From the NCBI RefSeq assembly GCF_014323705.1, contig NZ_JABVEC010000012.1, positions 158,390-222,389 of the forward strand: a stretch of DNA of 64,000 bases, in the 5' to 3' direction. This DNA is from Actinomadura alba (GTDB lineage Bacteria; Actinomycetota; Actinomycetes; Streptosporangiales; Streptosporangiaceae). This document shows positions 43,568-51,551 of the stretch, piece after piece; position 1 is the first letter of the stretch; each line of letters starts with the position of its first letter. The notes below the pieces were generated by a model. The model saw only the letters and a list, made by a program, of their open reading frames with translations. It ran no database searches and had not been told where the DNA came from. A program made the position numbers and the translations under genes.

Positions 43568-44064
43568 TCCCGAGCCGCAGACCGCCCTTCACCAGCATCT
43601 TCGCGAATACCTGTTTCTCCCGCGCCGGGGCGACGCGCGAGCGCACTGCTCGAGCAGCGCTCGAGGAAGCCACCCCGATCCTGTTCCGCGGAACATAGCG
43701 TGGCGGCCAGCCGCAGCGGATCCTTCACCGGGCGGGCGTGGGCAAGGGAGGCAGCCACGGCTCAATGGGCGGCACCGACTGCGGGATCACCTGTGTACGG
43801 CCAGCCCAGGATCGAGCTGACTGCGGCCGAGCGATCGCGGCACCAGCGGCGTGTCACCGCCTCCGGTAGCCGTCGCTTATCTCGACCGAGTGGCCGAGGT
43901 CTCGCGGGATCCCCTCACTGGCCGCCGGCGCCACCGGCCGCATGGTCCTGCGGCGAGGCGGGCCGGGCCGCGCGGTCCACCCACGGAGGTGGGTCAAGTT
44001 CGGATTGGGGTAGCTAACAAGGAATATACTTGTCAAGCACTCAGCCTTCCGGAGGGGCCCAACC
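43568..44064. other. Gene-poor stretch with HxlR operator
   Basis: About 500 bases with no convincing gene. Near its end is the inverted repeat ACAAG-N7-CTTGT (44017-44033, spacer GAATATA), just before the HxlR gene, which fits autoregulation. The rest is GC-rich without family-like frames. Confidence 0.45.
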
Positions 44065-44718
44065 GTGAAGCACCAGCGACGTAACTACGGACAGTACTGC
44101 GGACTGGCCGCAGCACTCGACATCCTCGGCGAGCGCTGGACGTTGCTGATCGTGCGTGAGCTGCTCACCGGCCCCTGCCGTTACAACGAGCTGCAGGCCA
44201 ATCTCCCGGGCATAGGTACCAACCTCCTGGCCGATCGCTTGAAGTTCCTCACCGAGATGGACATCATCCGGCAGCGGTCGCAGGACGGCGCGAAGACCCG
44301 GATGTACGAGCTCACCGAGCAGGGCGAAAGCCTACGCACAGCAGTGCTCGACCTCGCGCGCTGGGGCCTCGGTATGCTCGGCACGCCCGAGGCCGAAGAG
44401 GTCGTCCGCCCGCGCTGGGGGGTGCTCGCGGTCGAGGCGATGATAGATCCCCGGCACGCCGGGCCCGACGAGGTATATGAGTTCCGGCTGGATGACGAGG
44501 TCTTCCACATCGACGTCAAAGACGGCCGGGTCAAGGTGCTGCATGGCAAGGCGCCCGCCGAACCCGCCCTCGTCGTCCGGACGGACGCGGTGACCTTCGT
44601 CGAGATCGGCGCCGGCCGGCTGAACCCGCTGGAGGCGACGCTCACCAGGCGCGTCGTTATGGAGGGTGCGGAGGAAGCGGTGCTCCGCTGCTCCCGTCTG
44701 CTCGGCCTGATGAGCTGA
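44065..44718 (+). CDS. HxlR-family regulator with C-terminal SCP2-like domain
   Basis: A 217-residue regulator. The HxlR winged helix (residues about 10-105, GERWTLLIVRELLTGPCRYNEL, then GIGTNLLADRLKFL) is joined to an SCP2/sterol-carrier-like domain (about 120-210) that may bind a hydrophobic ligand. GTG start after CCGGAGGGG. Its upstream region has the ACAAG repeat. Lying between the flavin monooxygenase and haloperoxidase genes, it is a candidate regulator of this module. Confidence 0.85.
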   Translation: MKHQRRNYGQYCGLAAALDILGERWTLLIVRELLTGPCRYNELQANLPGIGTNLLADRLKFLTEMDIIRQRSQDGAKTRMYELTEQGESLRTAVLDLARWGLGMLGTPEAEEVVRPRWGVLAVEAMIDPRHAGPDEVYEFRLDDEVFHIDVKDGRVKVLHGKAPAEPALVVRTDAVTFVEIGAGRLNPLEATLTRRVVMEGAEEAVLRCSRLLGLMS

Positions 44719-44859
44719 GCAAACTATCGTTCTCTAAAGTTCCTGGGCCGCCGCCCTAGATAGTCCAGACGTGCGCCGTTCTCCCACCTTGACCAGCCGT
44801 GCTGCCATTCATGCAGTCGACTCGGTAGTGATGATCCAGCTGTAGCGAGCCAAGCTATC

Positions 44860-44871
44860 GCTATATGTTTT
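44860..44871 (+). promoter_or_regulatory. GCTATATGTTTT element before the haloperoxidase gene
   Basis: Identical to 42317-42328, and the flanks also agree partly (AAGC lies 4-6 bases upstream in both). It sits 104 bases before the haloperoxidase start and may be a promoter or a regulator site shared by both genes. Confidence 0.45.
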
Positions 44872-44974
44872 AGAAGTCAACCGTAGACAGGATTACTTAA
44901 TAATTTTATAGTTGATCGGAACCGCAGCGTCAGTGGCAGAACGGCCACCTGCTGTTCGCGAAGGAGGTGACCCA

Positions 44975-46525
44975 GTGTCACGAAGCGGTGGGAACAGCCC
45001 GCCTCTCCGCCGAGGCAAGCGGCCTCATCGCATCCACAGTGTCACCGTGGCGACCGCGGCGATACTGGCGCTCGGGGTCGCCACTCCGGCGACGGTGCCG
45101 GCGCATGCGCAACAACCGTCGGACCGGCGCGGCGACAACGTAGTCATCCGGTGGAACAACGCCGGATTGGACGCGGTGATCAACTCACACCTGGGCCCGC
45201 CGATGGTGGCCCGCGCACTGGCGATTCTGCACACCTGCATCTATGACGCCTGGGCCGCGTACGACCGGCGGGCCGCCGGCACCCAGCTGGGGACCGAACT
45301 GCGGCAGCCCCCGCGGGAGCGAACGCCGCGGAACAAGGACGAGGCGATCAGCTTCGCCGCCTACACCGCGGCGGTCGATATCTGGCCGGAGCTGCGGCCG
45401 AGATTCGACACCTTGATGGCCGAGCTCGGGTATTCCAAGCCGCGGTCGAAGCGCGCCAAAGCCGTTGGTGTCCGCGCCTGCCGTGCGGTGCTCGGCTATC
45501 GCCACACCGACGGCTCCAATCAACTTGGCGACCTTGCCGAGGGCGCATATTCCGACTATACGAACTACGCGCCGGTCAATAAGCCGATGCGGGTCGACCA
45601 ACCGCTTGATCTGAGGACCGTCAAGAATCCGAATCGCTGGCAACCGCTCATTTACGTCGACCAGAACGGTGACCAGAAGACGCAGGCGTACATGGGTCCG
45701 CACATGGGCAACGTGACGCCGTTCGCGATGACCTCCTGGGATCAGTTCAAAATGCCCCCGCCCGCCCGTTTCGGCAGCCGCGAGTACGTGAAGCAGGCGC
45801 GCGCGCTCGTCGACTATGCGGCCAACCTCACCGACCGGCAGAAGGTGATAACCGAATACTGGGCGGACGAGGGTCCTGGTTTCGTCTCGCCACCGGGCAC
45901 CTGGTCGCGGATCAGCCAGTTCGTGTCACGCCGAGACCGCCACAACGTCGATCAGGACGCGAAGATGTTCTTCGCGGTCAATAACGCGATCTTCGACGCG
46001 AGTACCGCCACCTGGGGCATGAAGCGACACTACGACTACGTGCGGCCGATCACGGCGATCCGATATCTATATCACGGCAAGAAGATCCTTTCGTGGCCGG
46101 AAGCCGGGCGGCCGCCAAAGAGGATCGACGGCGCTGAATGGTGGCCCTACCAGCCGATCTTCTTCGCCACCCCGGCGTTCGCCGAGTACGTCTCGGGCCA
46201 CTCCGCGTTCGGCGCCGCCGCCGCGCAGGCACTGAAGTCGTTCACCGGAAGCGACAGGTACGGAGACTCCGCCACCGTTCGGGCCGGATCGTCGCGGGTC
46301 GAGCCCGGCCTTTCGCCGCGCCGGGACATCACGCTTTCCTGGCGGACATTCACCGAGGCGGCGGCGGAGAACGGGATATCCCGAGAATATGGCGGACTCC
46401 ATTTCAGGGACGGAGTCGCCAGCGGTCTCTCCCTGGGCCGGAAGGCGGGGGCGGCCGTTTTTTTCAAGTCAACCCTTCTCTTTGCCGGTGTCGAGGTCCC
46501 ACCGATCAATGCCGCGCAACCGTGA
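44975..46525 (+). CDS. Vanadium-dependent haloperoxidase-like secreted protein
   Basis: A 516-residue exported protein. The signal region is VTVATAAILALGVATPATVPAHA. The PAP2/haloperoxidase core has K350, R357 (YDYVRP), S407-G408-H409 (VSGHSAFGAA), R470 and H476 (SREYGGLHF), matching the vanadate ligands and acid-base histidine of chloroperoxidase in order and spacing. It should bind vanadate and oxidise halide with hydrogen peroxide, or act as a phosphatase. GTG at 44975 follows AAGGAGGTGA, a near-perfect ribosome site. The UnbV-like gene follows by 62 bases. Confidence 0.85.
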   Translation: MSRSGGNSPPLRRGKRPHRIHSVTVATAAILALGVATPATVPAHAQQPSDRRGDNVVIRWNNAGLDAVINSHLGPPMVARALAILHTCIYDAWAAYDRRAAGTQLGTELRQPPRERTPRNKDEAISFAAYTAAVDIWPELRPRFDTLMAELGYSKPRSKRAKAVGVRACRAVLGYRHTDGSNQLGDLAEGAYSDYTNYAPVNKPMRVDQPLDLRTVKNPNRWQPLIYVDQNGDQKTQAYMGPHMGNVTPFAMTSWDQFKMPPPARFGSREYVKQARALVDYAANLTDRQKVITEYWADEGPGFVSPPGTWSRISQFVSRRDRHNVDQDAKMFFAVNNAIFDASTATWGMKRHYDYVRPITAIRYLYHGKKILSWPEAGRPPKRIDGAEWWPYQPIFFATPAFAEYVSGHSAFGAAAAQALKSFTGSDRYGDSATVRAGSSRVEPGLSPRRDITLSWRTFTEAAAENGISREYGGLHFRDGVASGLSLGRKAGAAVFFKSTLLFAGVEVPPINAAQP

Positions 46526-46587
46526 TTGATTCCCAGCACTAAGAAATTTGTCCGCTATTCGAGGAACAGTGAGGAAACGGAGGCATC

Positions 46588-48783
46588 ATGATTTCGCCTA
46601 GACGCTCGCTGCGTGTCGGTCTTACCGTCGTGCTGGTTTCAGCGCTGGCAGGTGCGCAGGCATACGCCGTCGCCGCGCCGGTCGATGCGACCGGCGCGAC
46701 CGGCCGAGACGGCGTGCGATTCCATGAGATCGCCCTGCCCGGTTCGGAACTTGCCGACTACCGGCGCGGGCCCTCGCCGGAGAAGGCGATCCGGGACGCG
46801 AACAAGCAACGCCCGGGACTCACGTTCGGCGACTACGCCGGTGAGCCGATTCACGACCACGGCATCGCCGGGGTGGTGACGTTCGACTACGACGGGGACG
46901 ACGACCTTGACCTCTACGTCACGAACGGACCCGGCCGCCCGAACAGCCTCTACCAGAACCGGCTTGGCAAGAATAAGAAGCTCAACTTCGCCGACGTTGC
47001 CGGCACCGCCGGAGTGACGCTGACCGGCGTCGATTCCAACGGCGCCTGTGCCGGCGACATCGACAACGACGGCGACGTGGATCTCTACGTGCTTGGCAGG
47101 AACGCACCCAACCACTTGCTGCGGAACCGCGGGAACGGCACGTTCCAGGACATCACCTCGGCGAGCGGAACAGGGGCGGGAGCGTTCAGCCACACGAGTT
47201 GCACGATGGCCGACTTCGACAACAACGGCATGATCGACATCGCCATCACCAACTCGTTCGACATGAAGAAGGCGTTGGCGATCTTCGCCGTCCCGTTCGC
47301 CCTCAACCAGGCCAACCAACTGCTGCGGAACGAGAACGGACGCCGGTTCACCGACGTCGGCGACAGCTCGGGGTTCTCCAAGATCGAGGTCAGGGACGTA
47401 CCGCCCGACGTGGAGGGTCCGTTCGCCGGCATGTCCTGGGCGATCGCCGCTGTCGACTACGACCAGGACGGCGACCTGGACATCATGGTCGCCGACGACC
47501 AGGCGGCCTATCCGATGAAGAAGAGAGGTGGGGTCGACCGCGGGCTGCTGCACATCTATCGCAACAACGGCAAGGGCAAGTTCAAGGATGTCACCCACGA
47601 CGTGGGGACCAACGAGCCCGGCGCCTGGATGGGGCTCGCGTACGGCGACTTCAACTTCGACGGGAACCTGGACGTGTTCAGCACCAGCGCCGGCGACTAC
47701 CTGTTCCTCCCGCTGCCCGAAATGGGCGCCAAGCTGGGCGACTTCAGCAGCCGCTGGTTCCTGCAGCGCGGTAACCACACCTTCGCCGACCCACGCCGCT
47801 CGTCTCTGCCGGATCCCGCGAAGGACGGTGCGGACCCCAGCCTCGGCGGTCTTGGCGCCACCCCGTGGGGCTGGGGTTCGTCCACCCTCGACTACGACAA
47901 CGACGCCGACACCGACATCTTCTACCACGGGTCGCTGGACGGGATGTTCTGGGTGACCTCCGATAACCCCGGCGCACTGCTGAAGAACAAGGGCCCGCGC
48001 GCGCTGCGCAAAGGTTTCTACCCCTCCTTCGAATACGACCCCGCCTTCGAGCGGTCCGGAAAGAACCAGCGTAAGCGCACCGTCACCGGAGTCGCCGTCG
48101 GCGACCTCAACAAGGACGGCTTCGACGACATCGTGAGCGTGGCCCAGTCGCGCAAGGTCGGCCCCCTCACGCCATACGCCGACGAGGCGCCGTTCGACTT
48201 CGATTCGCCTTTCGACAACGGGTCCTACCTCAAGACCTACCAGCGCACCGGAGGAGGCCCCTCGGTGCCCTCCATCACCCTGAAGCCGACCGGGCGGCAC
48301 ACCGAGGACGGCGACCTGTCCGTCGCGATCAACGGCGGCAACTCCAACAACTCCACGTCCGTCCGGGCCCTGGGCAGCGTCGGCGTCACGCCGGGCGGCC
48401 GGGTCAACCGGGACGGGATCGGCGCCGTCGTCAAGTTCACGCCCAAGGGCGGCCCGGCCGCGATCCGGCCGGTCATCGCGGGCTCCAGCTTCGCCTCGCA
48501 GGACGCCCTCGAGGGCACCTTCGGCATGGGCAAGCAGCGTCTCGGCACGGTCGAGGTCCTCTGGCCCGGCGGAGTGCGCAACAAGCTCTTCGGTGTTCGC
48601 GCCGGCGAGCGGATCACCGTCCCCGAAATCCCCTGCAGCTATGACACCTCGGTGTCACTACGGAGGTACACCACCTGCGTCGAGCGGGCCCTGGACGACC
48701 TCGTCGCCGCGGACAAGCTCAACCGACCGCAGGCCAAGCGGTTCTTCGTCAGCGCCATAGCGGCCTACCACCAGGCGCACTAA
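46588..48783 (+). CDS. Secreted ASPIC/UnbV-type FG-GAP repeat protein
   Basis: A 731-residue exported protein: signal peptide (residues 1-30), then repeated FG-GAP/VCBS calcium-binding loops (DYDGDDDLDLYV, DIDNDGDVDLYV, DFNFDGNLDVF) that build a beta-propeller, and a C-terminal ASPIC/UnbV domain (about 600-695, RVNRDGIGAVVKF to VEVLWPGG). It resembles the CRTAC1 family. It shares domain type with the enediyne UnbV gene at 58532 but is not close in sequence by eye. It is co-directional with the haloperoxidase gene 62 bases upstream, so the two probably form an operon. Confidence 0.85.
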   Translation: MISPRRSLRVGLTVVLVSALAGAQAYAVAAPVDATGATGRDGVRFHEIALPGSELADYRRGPSPEKAIRDANKQRPGLTFGDYAGEPIHDHGIAGVVTFDYDGDDDLDLYVTNGPGRPNSLYQNRLGKNKKLNFADVAGTAGVTLTGVDSNGACAGDIDNDGDVDLYVLGRNAPNHLLRNRGNGTFQDITSASGTGAGAFSHTSCTMADFDNNGMIDIAITNSFDMKKALAIFAVPFALNQANQLLRNENGRRFTDVGDSSGFSKIEVRDVPPDVEGPFAGMSWAIAAVDYDQDGDLDIMVADDQAAYPMKKRGGVDRGLLHIYRNNGKGKFKDVTHDVGTNEPGAWMGLAYGDFNFDGNLDVFSTSAGDYLFLPLPEMGAKLGDFSSRWFLQRGNHTFADPRRSSLPDPAKDGADPSLGGLGATPWGWGSSTLDYDNDADTDIFYHGSLDGMFWVTSDNPGALLKNKGPRALRKGFYPSFEYDPAFERSGKNQRKRTVTGVAVGDLNKDGFDDIVSVAQSRKVGPLTPYADEAPFDFDSPFDNGSYLKTYQRTGGGPSVPSITLKPTGRHTEDGDLSVAINGGNSNNSTSVRALGSVGVTPGGRVNRDGIGAVVKFTPKGGPAAIRPVIAGSSFASQDALEGTFGMGKQRLGTVEVLWPGGVRNKLFGVRAGERITVPEIPCSYDTSVSLRRYTTCVERALDDLVAADKLNRPQAKRFFVSAIAAYHQAH

Positions 48784-48802
48784 CCCTCAGAGATCAGGTC
48801 AG

Positions 48803-48843
48803 GCCATCGGCCGCAGCGGCGATCACGCCCTGCGGCCGATGGC
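48803..48843. terminator. 14-bp perfect hairpin after the UnbV-like gene
   Basis: GCCATCGGCCGCAG and its exact reverse complement enclose a 13-base loop, 20 bases past the stop. It ends the haloperoxidase-UnbV operon. Confidence 0.8.
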
Positions 48844-49142
48844 ACATGCAACAGTACGGTCGCCGCGCACTCCAGGACGGGTTCACCCGGGCCGACCAGG
48901 TGGTCGCCGTAGCGGGCGGGAGCATACCGATCGGGGTAAGGCACAGCCCAGCGGACGCATCGTCCTCCACCAGCGCGAGCGGCCGCGGCACCGCACCGAG
49001 CGGGGCGAGCACCTCATCGTCGCCAGAGACCGCGAACGCCAAGTGCTCGTAGGTTGGTGACACACCACGCTCATCCCACGGCGAGCTCGGTGCAGGGTCG
49101 AGGCGATCGTCATGCCGACAATGATCGCTAGGACCATGACAA

Positions 49143-49203
49143 CGCTGACCAAGGCCGACCGGTTCGAGCTTGCTGGGCGCGAACAGGCCGGCCTTGGTCA
49201 GCG
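49143..49203. terminator. 14-bp perfect hairpin downstream of the methyltransferase
   Basis: CGCTGACCAAGGCC and GGCCTTGGTCAGCG flank a structured 33-base loop with a further partial stem. It is 8 bases beyond the methyltransferase stop on the minus strand. With 48803 it isolates the 48784-49210 gap, in which I see no gene. Confidence 0.75.
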
Positions 49204-49210
49204 CTGTAAG

Positions 49211-50023
49211 TCAGGCGACGATGGCGACGAGCTCAAGGTAGTCGGCCTTGGCCACCAGGGTTCCGTCGCTGGCGCGGTTGGCGCGATCGATCTCCGCGAT
49301 GGCGCCCGCCGTCACCTTCTCCTGCACGTCCGGGGCGAGGGACTGATAACCGGCCCGCCAAGGCGCAAGGTGGCTGACCAGGAAGGCGGCTTGAGCTTCG
49401 GCCGATGGCGCGCACCACTCGTTGGTCCGAACGACCGAGCTGAGCGTCGCGACCCGGCTCCCGAAGAGCTTCCTGCAGTGCTCTTCCATTCCCCACATCA
49501 CCGGCGGGGTTCCGCGCGCCCCGGGGGGCGCAGGCATGTTGGCCGCCATGACCTTCTGCAGTCGCGCCACCAGCCCGTCGGGCGTCCAGTTCGCCAGGCC
49601 TATTCGCCCGCCCGGCCGGCACACCCGCAGCAGTTCGTCCGCCGCGCGTTGCTGGTCGGGCGCGTACATCGCGCCGAAGCTCGACAGCACAACGTCGAAG
49701 CTGTTGTCCTCGAACGGCAGATCCTGCGCGTCGGCGACCTGGACGTTGAGCTCCAGGCCTTCCGCGGCCGCCCGGTCGGACGTCGTCTCTAGCATCCCGG
49801 GAACGAGGTCCGTGGCCGTGACCTGGCCGCCCCGCCGGGCGGCGGCCAGCGCGGTGTTGCCGGTCCCGGCGGCCACGTCCAGGACACGTTCCCCGCTGTG
49901 CACGTCGGCGGCACGCGCGAGCAATTCACTGACCAGAACGTCCCGCACGGCAATCGGATTGTAATCGGCAGAACCCCATATTTTCCGTGCCCGCTCAGTC
50001 AGGGCCTGCGGCGTGGTAGTCAT
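49211..50023 (-). CDS. SAM-dependent methyltransferase
   Basis: A 270-residue class I methyltransferase. SAM-binding motif I is RVLDVAAGTGNTALAA (residues about 46-61), with motif II acidic residue in TATDLVPGML and motif IV VLSSFGAMYAPD. Relatives (UbiE/MenG-like group) methylate diverse small molecules. AAGGGGG precedes the ATG. It is divergent from an AraC gene and could tailor the enediyne product, though O-, N- or C-methylation cannot be told. Confidence 0.85.
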   Translation of the reverse strand: MTTTPQALTERARKIWGSADYNPIAVRDVLVSELLARAADVHSGERVLDVAAGTGNTALAAARRGGQVTATDLVPGMLETTSDRAAAEGLELNVQVADAQDLPFEDNSFDVVLSSFGAMYAPDQQRAADELLRVCRPGGRIGLANWTPDGLVARLQKVMAANMPAPPGARGTPPVMWGMEEHCRKLFGSRVATLSSVVRTNEWCAPSAEAQAAFLVSHLAPWRAGYQSLAPDVQEKVTAGAIAEIDRANRASDGTLVAKADYLELVAIVA

Positions 50024-50191
50024 CCCGCCCCCTTGATTAGGCCAGCCATGCGGCCGGTATCACTGGATTTGGCAGTTAAATGCTGCGACACGATCGGTCG
50101 ACTGTCAAATCACCAGGAGCCGCCTCTCTCCATAAACTCTTTGCCCTTTAGTACGATAGAGATGGCCTCGGCTGCGAGATGGGAGTTGGAC

Positions 50192-50584
50192 ATGACGAAC
50201 GACAGGTCGACCGATGTTATTGGCCAAGTTGTCGCCGAAATCTATGCGCGTCTCGGCGAGCCGATAACTATTGACGACATGGCGCGTTCGGCAATGTACA
50301 GCAAGTTCCATTTCACCCGGATGTTTCAGCAGGCGATCGGCGTGCCGCCCGGCCGGTTCCTTACTTCGGTGCGATTCCGGGAGGCGGAGCGGCTACTCCT
50401 GTCCACCTCATTGAGCGTCACGGAGATCGCCGAGCGAGTCGGGTATTCGAGCCTCGGTACATTCAGCGCCAAATTCAAGAGCACCTTTGGGCTCTCCCCC
50501 AGCGTATACCGCGACCTCGCCGTCTACGCCGAGCCTGTCTCCGGCGCGCCTGTCTCCGGCGCCAAGCTGCGGAAGCGGCCCTGA
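50192..50584 (+). CDS. Stand-alone AraC-type DNA-binding regulator
   Basis: A 130-residue protein that is little more than the double HTH of AraC regulators: TIDDMARSAMYSKFHFTRMF, then LSVTEIAERVGYSSLGTFSAKFKSTFG. No ligand-binding domain is present. The ATG at 50192 has GGGAG upstream; an ATG at 50162 is possible. Its C-terminal coding overlaps the 3' end of the convergent flavin reductase gene by 61 bases. Position in the enediyne region makes it a candidate cluster activator, related in type to small AraC proteins seen there. Confidence 0.82.
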   Translation: MTNDRSTDVIGQVVAEIYARLGEPITIDDMARSAMYSKFHFTRMFQQAIGVPPGRFLTSVRFREAERLLLSTSLSVTEIAERVGYSSLGTFSAKFKSTFGLSPSVYRDLAVYAEPVSGAPVSGAKLRKRP

Positions 50585-51090
50585 ACGAACAGCAGCCCCT
50601 CGCGGGCCGACAGGTCGCTCGCCCAGTCCAGAGACAGCAGCCGGCCGATGAAGATCGTGTGGTCACCGCCGTCGCAGGTGCGCCACAGCTCGCATTCGAA
50701 CCGGGCCAGCGCGCCGCTGATCAGGGGTGCACCGATCAGCCGGCCGGGCTCGTAGGCGATGCCGTCGAACTGCTTTGCCCCCAGCGGACGCTGGAGATCG
50801 GCGAAATGCCTGGCCACTCCCTCCTGGTGGGCAGCGAGCACAGAAACCCCGAAGAAGCCCAAGCGGATCCGCCGGTGCATGATCGCCTGGCGGTCGATGC
50901 AGAACAGAATGAGCGGCGGGCGCAGCGAAACCGACGTAAAGGAGTTGGCGGTCATCCCGTGCGGAGTCCGGCCGCCCACCGTCACCACGGTCACCCCGGT
51001 ACCGAACGTGCCGAACGTCCGCCGCAGCAGCGCGGCGTCGGCCATATCGGCGCTGGTCATCTCGCGCGGCTCCACAGAATTCACATTCAT
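50524..51090 (-). CDS. Flavin reductase (NAD(P)H:FMN/FAD), enediyne operon
   Basis: A 188-residue flavin reductase-like protein. The family's split barrel is seen in FGTFGTGVTVVTVGGRTPHG and MTANSFTSVSLRPPLILF, which form the flavin site. It would supply reduced flavin to an oxygenase such as the DszC-like enzyme at 42350; C-1027-type clusters contain a comparable reductase (SgcE6). Its ATG overlaps the thioesterase stop by four bases, so it is the last gene of the warhead operon. Confidence 0.85.
   Translation of the reverse strand: MNVNSVEPREMTSADMADAALLRRTFGTFGTGVTVVTVGGRTPHGMTANSFTSVSLRPPLILFCIDRQAIMHRRIRLGFFGVSVLAAHQEGVARHFADLQRPLGAKQFDGIAYEPGRLIGAPLISGALARFECELWRTCDGGDHTIFIGRLLSLDWASDLSAREGLLFVQGRFRSLAPETGAPETGSA
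50533..50562. repeat. 15-bp tandem duplication in an overlap of two genes
   Basis: GCCTGTCTCCGGCGC occurs twice in a row, within the overlap of the AraC and flavin reductase genes. It adds a repeated pentapeptide to both tails (VSGAP and PETGA). Confidence 0.8.
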
Positions 51091-51551
51091 TCCGCCCCCC
51101 TCGCTCCGGCAACCGTAAACGGCGCGAGCGCCCGGATCATCGATTCGGGGATCCGGGCCGGAGCGGTGGCGTTATTGGGGCCACGCATACACGCCACCCG
51201 CTGCCGGCCGCGGGCGACCAGCGTCTCGCCGCCGGGTTCGAGCCGCAGGTAATCGAATCCGAACTCCAATTGCGTCTGAGCGAGATCGATCAGGCGCATC
51301 CTGACGGAGATATCGTCGAACGCGGTGACTTCGGCGAAGAACTCACAGTCGACCTTCAGGGTGAACAGTTTCAGGTCATCCTGAAGGTCGACGAGCACCT
51401 CGGGTGCGCGTTCCTTGAGGAACATCTCCCGGCACCGCCCCTGCCAGCGCAGATAGTTCGTGTAATAGACGTTGCCGACGATGTTGGTGTCCTCGAATCC
51501 GACCGTGTACAGATATTCGAAATAGCTCTCCGCGGAGCTGGCCATATTCAT
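51087..51551 (-). CDS. Enediyne-type acyl thioesterase (hotdog fold)
   Basis: A 154-residue hotdog-fold thioesterase like CalE7/SgcE10/DynE7. The conserved start (YFEYLYTVGFEDTNIVGNVY) and Y-x-N-Y-L-R-W-Q-G-R-C-R-E region are nearly diagnostic; VGNVYYTNYLRWQGRC carries the usual catalytic residues. It releases the polyene chain from the enediyne synthase. Its ATG overlaps the PKS stop (ATGA), with AAGGA upstream, so it is translated by coupling. Confidence 0.93.
   Translation of the reverse strand: MNMASSAESYFEYLYTVGFEDTNIVGNVYYTNYLRWQGRCREMFLKERAPEVLVDLQDDLKLFTLKVDCEFFAEVTAFDDISVRMRLIDLAQTQLEFGFDYLRLEPGGETLVARGRQRVACMRGPNNATAPARIPESMIRALAPFTVAGARGAE

Noticed and set aside
46639..48300. 553-residue minus-strand open frame
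   Set aside because: It is the reverse of the secreted UnbV-like gene, has no family pattern and is kept open by the FG-GAP codon bias.
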